20,953 nucleotides of DNA from JABCPE02 sp963530895. Lineage in GTDB: Bacteria > Bacteroidota > Bacteroidia > Flavobacteriales > Weeksellaceae. How positions within the stretch are numbered: position 1 is the first letter of the stretch; the number at the start of each line of letters is the position of its first letter. Below, piece after piece: positions 1 through 6,312 of this stretch. The notes under the pieces are model-generated. The model was not told the origin of the DNA. It searched no databases and worked only from the letters and a program-made list of their open reading frames with translations. The stretch is taken from positions 1 to 20,953 of the forward strand of contig CAUSFO010000023.1 of NCBI GenBank assembly GCA_963530895.1, in the 5' to 3' direction. Both the position numbers and the translations under genes were made by a program.

Positions 1-46
1 TTTTTTAATGATTTTAATAATTATAATAATTTTTTAATTATTAAAG

Positions 47-76
47 TTATTATATTAAATATTTATTGTATATTTG
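47..76 (+). promoter_or_regulatory. Bacteroidetes-type promoter for the structured leader RNA
   Basis: TATATTTG at 69-76 matches the TAnnTTTG -7 box of Bacteroidetes sigma factor promoters. The -33 position, 19 nt upstream (47-49), reads TTA rather than TTG, so the upstream box is imperfect. The expected start of transcription, a few bases after the -7 box, falls at about 82, the first base of the long paired stem. Confidence 0.5.
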
Positions 77-81
77 CATCA

Positions 82-239
82 GCGAAATAAAATAAGAGAC
101 AAGGGAGAGTCTTTATAAAATCCCATTTAATTTTAATTTTAATATAGGCTTAGCCTTGATAAGTAGTGGTACAATTCCCTTGTGTCTTGTTTTGTTTCGC
201 GACCCACGAAAGTCAAGGTTTTTTTGTTTTCGTGGTTTT
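82..239 (+). ncRNA. Candidate structured RNA or structured 5' leader with a long terminal stem
   Basis: Bases 82-106 pair with 176-200 over 25 positions, with two G-U wobbles and a single G-G mismatch. The wobbles favour a selected RNA helix over a DNA palindrome. The 69-nt AT-rich loop contains a small hairpin (AGGC/GCCT around 146-156) and a competing GGGA/TCCC pairing (103-106 with 121-124). A second hairpin (204-211 with 228-235) followed by T4 could end the transcript. A -7 box at 69-76 would start transcription at the foot of the stem. It may be an independent small RNA (the terminal stem is reminiscent of 6S-type RNAs) or an attenuating leader of the gene at 269. I do not recognise the family. 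Confidence 0.5.
204..239 (+). terminator. Terminator-like hairpin after the structured RNA
   Basis: CCACGAAA (204-211) and TTTCGTGG (228-235) form a perfect 8-bp stem with a 16-nt loop, followed by only four T. The short T run makes it a weak terminator or an attenuator ahead of the gene at 269. Confidence 0.45.
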
Positions 240-268
240 AAAGGGAATTTAATTTAAATTTTTATAAA

Positions 269-520
269 ATGCGAAGCAAAACAACAATTGCACAACCTGT
301 GAAGCGTAGTAGCAGAGTGCTTAGAAGAGTGAAAAAAAATCTAATAGAGCCCGTAGATTTTGCAGAAGTTTTCGGGGGAAGCCTGCAGATGAAGTTGGTA
401 GGAGGATGCTACTACTGCGGATTCCAGAACGAGAAGCAGAGAGCTCACGCCTGGGGTAGTTCCTTTACTAGAGCCTACAGAAATATGCTTAAAAACTTTC
501 ACGAAAAATACATGATATGA
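269..520 (+). CDS. Small basic hypothetical phage protein with a CxxC-like pair
   Basis: This 83-residue product has an Arg/Lys-rich first third and a short GGCYYCGF segment, with two Cys two residues apart, near residue 47. It has no signal peptide or membrane helix. It is the first gene after the structured leader and shares the 4-base ATGA overlap with the next gene (517-520), so the two are probably translationally coupled. The Cys pair and basic start could suggest nucleic acid or metal binding, but one Cys pair alone is weak evidence. I do not recognise a family. Overlap and gene order, not homology, support it as a real gene. Confidence 0.65.
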   Translation: MRSKTTIAQPVKRSSRVLRRVKKNLIEPVDFAEVFGGSLQMKLVGGCYYCGFQNEKQRAHAWGSSFTRAYRNMLKNFHEKYMI

Positions 521-768
521 AAGGGAATAAAGAATATATAGAGGTTCAAGGGGCAAAACTTTCAGAAGAATGCCTGGAATACATCAAGCTGAACCAGCAG
601 AACGAAAGCTTCGGCTTTAGGGAGCAGCTGGATAAGATAAACACTTATCTCAATAAACTCCTCACGGCACATCTTTATTTAGAAACCGAGGAAGAAAAAA
701 AAGAAGTAATGGATGTTATCTACGGACTTATTTTTCTTCGAGATGATATAAATAAGTTTATACTATAA
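517..768 (+). CDS. Small hypothetical phage protein, helical
   Basis: This 83-residue acidic product should be almost entirely alpha-helical, with heptad-like spacing of Leu/Ile through its middle (LDKINTYLNKLL) and a Glu/Lys-rich patch after it. Its start overlaps the stop of the previous gene (ATGA), and the next gene starts 3 nt after its stop, a tight operon. Small helical proteins upstream of the tail module in phages can be assembly factors or regulators. Nothing in the sequence decides between these, and I do not recognise a family. Confidence 0.65.
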   Translation: MKGNKEYIEVQGAKLSEECLEYIKLNQQNESFGFREQLDKINTYLNKLLTAHLYLETEEEKKEVMDVIYGLIFLRDDINKFIL

Positions 769-771
769 CTT

Positions 772-1092
772 ATGGAAGATTACAAAGAAAAGATAAAAGA
801 ACTGTTCCTGCGGTATTACAGAAACATCGGCGAGGAGGAGGAGAAAACCTATCTCTCCACCAAGAGGATCCTAGAAATGGTGGGGGGGGTAATTCCTTCA
901 AAGCCTATCAGCGAGCATGATATCTATGAATGCATGACGGATATGGGCTTTTACCAAGAGTTGGAAATTACCTACGGACAGGTATGTATTTTTAAAGGAG
1001 ATGAAGAAAAAGGCATTCCTGCTGAATATGACAGAGTCGAAGTAGACCGAGTATTCAAATGGGTGGTCTTTGAAAAGAAACACGGAGTATAA
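772..1092 (+). CDS. Small hypothetical phage protein containing a G8 homopolymer tract
   Basis: This 106-residue acidic soluble product is the last gene of the three-gene cluster 269-1092 and is followed by a strong terminator. The middle (STKRILEMVGG, then ISEHDIYECMTDMGF) has alternating helices that could be a winged-helix-like or small alpha/beta domain; that is a guess from pattern only. Codons 37-40 include a run of eight G at 882-889, unusual in this AT-rich DNA. Gain or loss of one G would end the protein at once or after about nine residues. No family recognised. Confidence 0.65.
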   Translation: MEDYKEKIKELFLRYYRNIGEEEEKTYLSTKRILEMVGGVIPSKPISEHDIYECMTDMGFYQELEITYGQVCIFKGDEEKGIPAEYDRVEVDRVFKWVVFEKKHGV

Positions 1093-1097
1093 ACTTT

Positions 1098-1140
1098 CGC
1101 CCAGTATATAGAATGAAGACTATTGCTGGGCGTTTTTTTT
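1098..1140 (+). terminator. Rho-independent terminator after the small-gene cluster
   Basis: CGCCCAG (1098-1104) pairs with CTGGGCG (1126-1132) and is followed by eight T (1133-1140). It closes the 269-1092 operon. The right arm overlaps the -33 region of the next promoter. Confidence 0.85.
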
Positions 1141-1152
1141 GTTGTAAATTTG
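1123..1152 (+). promoter_or_regulatory. Bacteroidetes-type promoter for the gene at 1157
   Basis: TTG (1123-1125), a 19-nt spacer and TAAATTTG (1145-1152) match the flavobacterial TTG / TAnnTTTG promoter. The TTG lies inside the preceding terminator hairpin. The -7 box ends only 4 nt before the ATG at 1157, so the transcript should start at or next to the start codon. Confidence 0.6.
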
Positions 1153-1156
1153 GGAT

Positions 1157-1621
1157 ATGGAATACAGAGATGAATTAGAAATCGCACAAAAAGCAGAGCA
1201 GATGCTCACGGGTGCTATTCGTAATAAAACCAATTCTTTTGCGGACCACTACAACGGAAAAAAAGAAGACGAACCAAGTCTCAAACAGGCATCTGCTAAA
1301 TCCTATGTGAAAAAATACGGCAGGAAGAAAGACGGAAACCAGCAGATTTTCTTGCGCAGGCTGGTTATTCGTATGGCTCGGCACGGCTTTGTCCAGCATT
1401 ACGGAGTCAATAGTCTGCGTGCTGGTGGGTTTAGGAAATCCAAATTGGGGAATTCATATCACTATGATGCCCACGATATGGAGATGAGAGCCCAGCCATT
1501 CATAGGAGATGCTATCAAACAAAGTGATGTAGTAGAGTTTGTTTCTCAGAATGTAGCAGAACTCAGAGCGAAGAATTTCGCTGAAGAGCTTATATTTCCT
1601 ATTTCTCATTTTGCCAAATAA
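1157..1621 (+). CDS. Hypothetical phage protein, possible tail-completion/connector type
   Basis: This 154-residue soluble product has a charged N-terminus, a basic segment (RRLVIRMARHGFVQHYG) near residues 72-88 and a helical C-terminal region (DVVEFVSQNVAELRAKNF). Size, charge pattern and position just upstream of the tape measure gene resemble small HK97 gp10-like connector or tail-completion proteins, but no diagnostic motif is visible, so this is inference. It has its own promoter at 1123-1152 and its own terminator at 1733-1759, making it a single-gene unit. The start codon is almost at the predicted transcription start; an internal ATG at 1202 is a less likely alternative. Confidence 0.7.
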   Translation: MEYRDELEIAQKAEQMLTGAIRNKTNSFADHYNGKKEDEPSLKQASAKSYVKKYGRKKDGNQQIFLRRLVIRMARHGFVQHYGVNSLRAGGFRKSKLGNSYHYDAHDMEMRAQPFIGDAIKQSDVVEFVSQNVAELRAKNFAEELIFPISHFAK

Positions 1622-1664
1622 AAATAATTGTTTATTTTAGAGGTGTGAAAAGCACAACTATCAT

Positions 1665-1686
1665 TTTATGATGAAATTTTCATAAA
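1665..1686. repeat. Short inverted repeat in the intergenic region before the tape measure gene
   Basis: TTTATGA (1665-1671) and TCATAAA (1680-1686) form a perfect 7-bp dyad with an 8-nt spacer. AT-rich dyads of this size can be operators or arise by chance. The stretch 1622-1811 holds no gene. Confidence 0.3.
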
Positions 1687-1732
1687 CAAAAAATAATGAA
1701 ACATTCATAACATTCACATAATTGAACAATTG

Positions 1733-1759
1733 CGGACTGAGTTTTCAGTCCGTTTTTTT
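1733..1759 (+). terminator. Strong Rho-independent terminator before the tape measure gene
   Basis: CGGACTGA (1733-1740), loop GTTT and TCAGTCCG (1745-1752) form a perfect 8-bp GC-containing stem followed by seven T (1753-1759). It ends the transcript of the gene at 1157, and separates it from the tail genes. Confidence 0.9.
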
Positions 1760-1785
1760 GTCCTTTGGAGAGAAACAGAAAAAAT

Positions 1786-1808
1786 CAATCTTTGGGAATT
1801 AAAGATTG
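1786..1808 (+). promoter_or_regulatory. 8-bp dyad immediately upstream of the tape measure start codon
   Basis: CAATCTTT (1786-1793) and AAAGATTG (1801-1808) are perfect inverted repeats around a 7-nt spacer, ending 3 nt before the ATG at 1812. In mRNA this would be a hairpin over the ribosome-binding region; in DNA it could be an operator. Confidence 0.45.
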
Positions 1809-1811
1809 AAC

Positions 1812-4800
1812 ATGGCAAAGAATGTATCTACAACAATAGTTTTAAAGATAAACGGGAAAGATGTTGAAAATTCTTTCAGAGGGTTGAGCAAAGAAGTTAG
1901 AAGTTTAGAAAACGAACTAAAAGAGCTCACACCAGGAACTGAAAGATTCATGAGAAAAGCTGCGGAACTCAAAGAGGTAAAAGAGCATTTTTCGAGAGTA
2001 AAAAGCGAGATTGATGCTGTAAGTGGTAGGCTGAAAGAATCAGAAGGTTTTTTAGGAAAATTACGCTCCAAACTTTCTGATGTAGGGCTTGGCTTTGGAG
2101 CTATCGGCGCAGGTTTGGCTGGTCTGCATCTGAAAAACACAGCAGAAGAACTGCTCAAAGTTTCTGATGCCATGGCGGATGTTCAGAAGACTACAGGCAT
2201 GGCACTGGATGAAGTGAAACAGCTCTGGGAGGCTTTCGATGATATGGACACCAGAACCTCCAAGATGGACAGGCTCAAGATTGCCGAAGTGGGCGGTCGG
2301 CTTGGTGTTCCTAAGGAGGAAATGGCATCTTTCGTTCAAGAGGTGGACAAAGCATATGTTGCCCTGGGGGATTCTTTCGATGGCGGTTTAGAGGGTGTGG
2401 TAGATTCTTTGGGTAAAATCAAAGGATTATTCGAGGAGACCAAAGGGCAGAGCTATGCTGATGCTATCAATGGTGTAGGTTCTGCCTTGAACGAACTTGC
2501 TGCATCGGGAACAGCCAGCGAGGGGAATATTTCAGATTTTGCTCTTAGGATAGGTGCTTTGCCCGATGCACTGAAACCATCTATTGATAAAGTCTTAGGG
2601 CTTGGTGCTGCGTTTGAAGAATCTGGGGTAGATTCTCAGATAGCGGCTTCGGGATATTCTAACTTCATGAAGATAGCAGGGGAGAACATCGGATTGTTTG
2701 CCCAGTCTATGCATATGTCCACGGCGGAGGCGAAAGAATTATTTAATACCAATCCAGAAGAATTTTTCTTAAGATTTTCCGAGGGAATGCGGGGCGTAGA
2801 AGCTACAAAGACTGTTGAGATTTTTGACAGCCTTGGGTTAAAATCCTTGGAGGTTCAGAAGGCAGTCGGTGCAGCTGCCAATAGAACTGATGAATTTAGA
2901 GCTGCTATGGAAAGGTCTGGCAAGGCAATGGCTGACGGTACTTCTCTTTCAGATAAATTTAACAAGAAAAATAACAACGCATATACAATCGTAGAGAAGC
3001 TGAAAAATGCTTTTGCGGAAATGTTTACTTCTAATAATATTATCAATCTTTTTGAGGATGTTATCCGTGTGATTGGCTTCATTACAGGAGTAACCAAGGA
3101 GGCAGGAGACGGCATAAGGGAATTTAAAGACAGGCTTGCTTTTTTAGCAAAAATCATCGGGGTGATGGTTACTGCTATGGTCAGTTATAAAGCGGCGATG
3201 TATCTCATTGCTCTTTCTACCCAAAAAGCCTACCAGCAGACCATTCTTTATAATGCAGTCCAAAAGGCTAAAATGGTGATAGATAATGCAGCGAAAGGCG
3301 TAACCTTGCTATATGCAGCAGCAAAGGCTACACTTTCAGGAAATACTGCTGGAGCAACTGCAGCAATGAGAGCCTTTAATATGACTACTAAAATGAACCC
3401 GATTGGTTTATTAGTCGCAGCAGTAATGGCGGCAGTAGCAGCATATAAACTTTATCACAAGGAAGTAGATGCATCTACACAAAAGCAGAAAAATCTAAAT
3501 GATGCTTTTGTAGAGGCAGAAAAAAGCATTGTTTCTCAAAAAAATGAGCTGGACCAGCTTATGAAAACTGCCAGAGACGAAACTTTATCTAAAGAAAAAA
3601 GACTGGAGGCTATTAGAAAACTCAACGAAATTTCTCCAGAGTATTTGGGTTTTTTGAATTTGGAAAATATCAATACTCAAGAAGCCACTAAAGCGGTTGA
3701 TAAATACACCGAGCATCTCCTAAAAATGGCAAGAGTAAAAGCACTTACAGCCAAAATGGATAAAATAGGAGAGCAGATTATTGATAAAGAAAACGAATCA
3801 CTGGGCGAAAACCTTGGGCTTATTGATAAAGCAGCTAATAAAATAAGTAATTTTTTTGGAGGAAAAGATGTTGTAAATCTTGATAAAAATGAAGGTGTTC
3901 AATACCAAAAATGGCTGAAAGCTGTAGGGAAAAAACGAGCAGATGAGTTAAAAAAAGAATATGCTCATGTTTATGAAAAAAGAAAACAAGATGTACAAGG
4001 TTTAACTGACCAGCAGAGAGCACTTGCAGAGGAAATAAAAAAAATACAAGGAGAAGAGGGAGGAACAGCTCCTGCTTCTAATAAACCAGTAAATAGTGCT
4101 GTTGCTGGTCCTGCAAAAACTAAAACTCCTAAAAAAGATTCCAGCGCAGACAAATCCAAATCGGCTTATGAAAAATCTTTAGAGGAAAAAAGAAAATACG
4201 ATAAAGAACTTCTGGACGCTCATAGAAGATACGAAGATGAAAGGGAAAAAATCCAGCTCGAGGGTTATGAGAAAGAAAAAAGACTTTTGGAAACCGAGCA
4301 CAATCGGAATTTAGAAGACATCGAGAATCAGAATAAAGAAAAGAAAGATGCCATTGCTAAAGTAGAGCGAGAAATTTCTGATTTCCAAAAAGCAAAAGCA
4401 GGAGCAAGTCCTCAAGCCCAAAAAAATTATGATGCAGCGATTCAGAATAAAAGAGAAGAAATAGCAGTCATCAACTCCATTATTGCGCAGAATAATAAAA
4501 TCAAAGAGCAGATGGAGCAGACGCATCAGCTGAAGATAAAAACGATTGATGAAAAAGCAGAGCTTGAAAAACATCAGCGAGATATCACGAACCTACAGAA
4601 GGAGGCGGCTCTTGTTCATGAAAAGAACGAGAATGAAATCACAGAAATTAAAACAATGGCAGAGGCAAGGGAAAAACTTGCTGAAATGGAATTTTTGAAA
4701 CTCAGTGACCAAGAGCTGAAAAACATTCACACACTAGAAGACGCCAAAAAAGCATTGAGAGAAAATGCAAACAGAGCTGCGCTCCAGGCACAGATAGAGC

Positions 4801-5921
4801 TTTTCAAAAAAGAGCAAAAAATATTGGAGGATTTGCTTAGTAATCCAAATGTATTTTCTGAAAAATCAGTGCAGGAACTTAAAGAAAGAATAGCATCCAT
4901 CACGACAGAAGTCAATAAACTGAATGCTGCCAAGAATGGAAATGAAGTAGGTGATGAATCCCAAATTCAGAAAGATGCCCGTAAGGAAATGGACAAAGTC
5001 GATATTCTTGGGTTTTCGGTTACGCAGTGGAGCGATACTTTCAAAAATCTAGACACTACCGAGCGAAAACTTCAAGCTGTAATGATGGGCGTGCAGGCGT
5101 TGAAAAATGCATTTTCTCAGTTTTCTGAACTTCAGCAAAGACTTAACGAGCGAGAACTCAGAAGTTTTACCAAAGGGCAGGACAATAAGAAGAAAGAGCT
5201 TCTGCGACAGCTGAATGAAGGCTACATCAACCAGGAACAATATCATAAAGGTGTCCAGCTGTTAGAGGAGGAAACCGATGCGAAGAAAGCTGAACTGGCA
5301 AACAGACAAGCTAAAATTCAAAAAGCAATGGCGATTGCACAGATTGCTATCAATACAGCTCAAGCAATTATCGGAATATGGGCGCAGGTTCCTAAGTTTG
5401 ATTTTGGTATTTCCGCTGGGGTTCTTACTGGTGTGGTGTCGGCTTTGGGTGCTGCGCAGATTGCAGCGGTTCTTGCTCAGCCAGATAGTTTTGACAAAGG
5501 TGGTTTTACAGGTGGGGGCTTTGGTTCTCCAGATAGTTCTGGATTCAGACCAGCGGGAATAGTCCACGAGAACGAATATGTCACTCCTAAATGGATGCTT
5601 CAGAATCCAGTGGTAGCTGATGTAGTAGACTGGATGGAAAGTATCCGAACAGGCAGAACACAAGCGCCAAGAGGCTACGCAGAAGGAGGTTTTACAGGCG
5701 GAGGACAGACTTCGGGAGGGGATGTTCAGACTCCTGCAACGGCTCAGATGGTTTTAGGAGCAGAAATGCAGCCTCTTTTATCAGACTTGAAACAGGTGCT
5801 TTCCGAACTAAAAGAAAACGGAGTAGAAGCGTGGATGGTAGAGAACGCCGAAAACGGTAAAAGACTGAAAAACGCAATAAAACAATTTGAAAATATAGAG
5901 AAAAGAAATGCGAGAAAATAA
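1812..5921 (+). CDS. Phage tail tape measure protein (TP901 family type)
   Basis: This protein of about 1369 residues has tape-measure architecture. A TP901-type core lies at roughly residues 105-380, with Gly/Ala-rich helices and segments such as DVQKTTGMALDEVK. Hydrophobic segments follow near 446-469 and 528-548, then a long Lys/Glu coiled coil around 780-1030. The Gly-rich C-terminus (about 1225-1300) has two GGFTGGG repeats and the GIVHENEYVTPKWML motif typical of such C-ends. In siphophages the protein sets tail length and helps DNA entry; by the usual rule of about 0.15 nm per residue this implies a tail near 200 nm (inference). The ATG at 1812 is preferred to an in-frame TTG at 1806, which sits inside a hairpin stem. 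The stop overlaps the next gene by 14 nt. Confidence 0.93.
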   Translation: MAKNVSTTIVLKINGKDVENSFRGLSKEVRSLENELKELTPGTERFMRKAAELKEVKEHFSRVKSEIDAVSGRLKESEGFLGKLRSKLSDVGLGFGAIGAGLAGLHLKNTAEELLKVSDAMADVQKTTGMALDEVKQLWEAFDDMDTRTSKMDRLKIAEVGGRLGVPKEEMASFVQEVDKAYVALGDSFDGGLEGVVDSLGKIKGLFEETKGQSYADAINGVGSALNELAASGTASEGNISDFALRIGALPDALKPSIDKVLGLGAAFEESGVDSQIAASGYSNFMKIAGENIGLFAQSMHMSTAEAKELFNTNPEEFFLRFSEGMRGVEATKTVEIFDSLGLKSLEVQKAVGAAANRTDEFRAAMERSGKAMADGTSLSDKFNKKNNNAYTIVEKLKNAFAEMFTSNNIINLFEDVIRVIGFITGVTKEAGDGIREFKDRLAFLAKIIGVMVTAMVSYKAAMYLIALSTQKAYQQTILYNAVQKAKMVIDNAAKGVTLLYAAAKATLSGNTAGATAAMRAFNMTTKMNPIGLLVAAVMAAVAAYKLYHKEVDASTQKQKNLNDAFVEAEKSIVSQKNELDQLMKTARDETLSKEKRLEAIRKLNEISPEYLGFLNLENINTQEATKAVDKYTEHLLKMARVKALTAKMDKIGEQIIDKENESLGENLGLIDKAANKISNFFGGKDVVNLDKNEGVQYQKWLKAVGKKRADELKKEYAHVYEKRKQDVQGLTDQQRALAEEIKKIQGEEGGTAPASNKPVNSAVAGPAKTKTPKKDSSADKSKSAYEKSLEEKRKYDKELLDAHRRYEDEREKIQLEGYEKEKRLLETEHNRNLEDIENQNKEKKDAIAKVEREISDFQKAKAGASPQAQKNYDAAIQNKREEIAVINSIIAQNNKIKEQMEQTHQLKIKTIDEKAELEKHQRDITNLQKEAALVHEKNENEITEIKTMAEAREKLAEMEFLKLSDQELKNIHTLEDAKKALRENANRAALQAQIELFKKEQKILEDLLSNPNVFSEKSVQELKERIASITTEVNKLNAAKNGNEVGDESQIQKDARKEMDKVDILGFSVTQWSDTFKNLDTTERKLQAVMMGVQALKNAFSQFSELQQRLNERELRSFTKGQDNKKKELLRQLNEGYINQEQYHKGVQLLEEETDAKKAELANRQAKIQKAMAIAQIAINTAQAIIGIWAQVPKFDFGISAGVLTGVVSALGAAQIAAVLAQPDSFDKGGFTGGGFGSPDSSGFRPAGIVHENEYVTPKWMLQNPVVADVVDWMESIRTGRTQAPRGYAEGGFTGGGQTSGGDVQTPATAQMVLGAEMQPLLSDLKQVLSELKENGVEAWMVENAENGKRLKNAIKQFENIEKRNARK

Positions 5922-6312
5922 AAATTCTTTCCAAAAATTCAGGGTTTTTGATAACGACCCGATGAATAAGCTTTGCGACCAAGTGATTTCCTTGGTCGAG
6001 GAGCTGACAAATGAAACGCCTGCTGTGTGTGGTTCTGTAGCGAAAGTATTCGGGGGGCAGCTGCAAGAAGACTACACGCCGAAAGATGTAGATTTCGTAG
6101 TGAGCAGGTGGGCTTTCCGCCAATTGCTATGGAAAATTCCTACTGAAATTACAGGCGTAAAAATGATTGAACAAAATCCCAATAGAATAATTCTCTTTAC
6201 AGATTATCGATATTGTATAGAGATATGGGTGCACAATGTGGTTTCAGAAAAAAGAGAGTTTAAAAAATATCAAAACGAAATTCTTTATACAGATTATGGC
6301 AAAGAAAATTAG
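5908..6312 (+). CDS. Small nucleotidyltransferase-fold-like protein inside the tail operon
   Basis: The 134-residue product carries the signature of the minimal nucleotidyltransferase fold: Gly42-Ser43 after a helix (AVCGSVAKVF), a DxD pair at Asp60/Asp62 (KDVDFVV) and a later strand with a carboxylate (CIEIWV, Glu105). These would be the metal- and nucleotide-binding positions. The spacing between GS and DxD (16 residues) is a little longer than usual, and the protein is short, so activity is uncertain. It overlaps the tape measure gene by 14 nt and the next tail gene by 17 nt, so it is embedded in and co-translated with the tail module. Its substrate is unknown. It might be a degenerate, structural use of the fold. 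Confidence 0.7.
   Translation: MRENKNSFQKFRVFDNDPMNKLCDQVISLVEELTNETPAVCGSVAKVFGGQLQEDYTPKDVDFVVSRWAFRQLLWKIPTEITGVKMIEQNPNRIILFTDYRYCIEIWVHNVVSEKREFKKYQNEILYTDYGKEN

Noticed and set aside
772..1092. Tail assembly chaperone frameshift at the G8 tract
   Set aside because: Shifted frames end at once or after about nine codons, so no fusion product forms; the tract is also far from the tape measure gene.
1806..1811. TTG start two codons upstream of the tape measure ATG
   Set aside because: The TTG lies inside the right arm of the 1786-1808 hairpin, and the ATG at 1812 starts the familiar MAKN-type N-terminus.
1799..2173. 124-codon Ser-rich minus-strand frame at the tape measure start
   Set aside because: Its Ser/Phe-rich composition is what antisense of Lys/Glu-rich coding sequence gives.
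5262..5663. 133-codon minus-strand frame within the tape measure gene
   Set aside because: It is antisense to a strongly recognisable protein, has no promoter and no recognisable features.
6236..6295. Upstream ATG extension of the large tail protein
   Set aside because: The extra 20 residues lie wholly in another frame of the upstream gene; the ATG at 6296 gives a normal short overlap.
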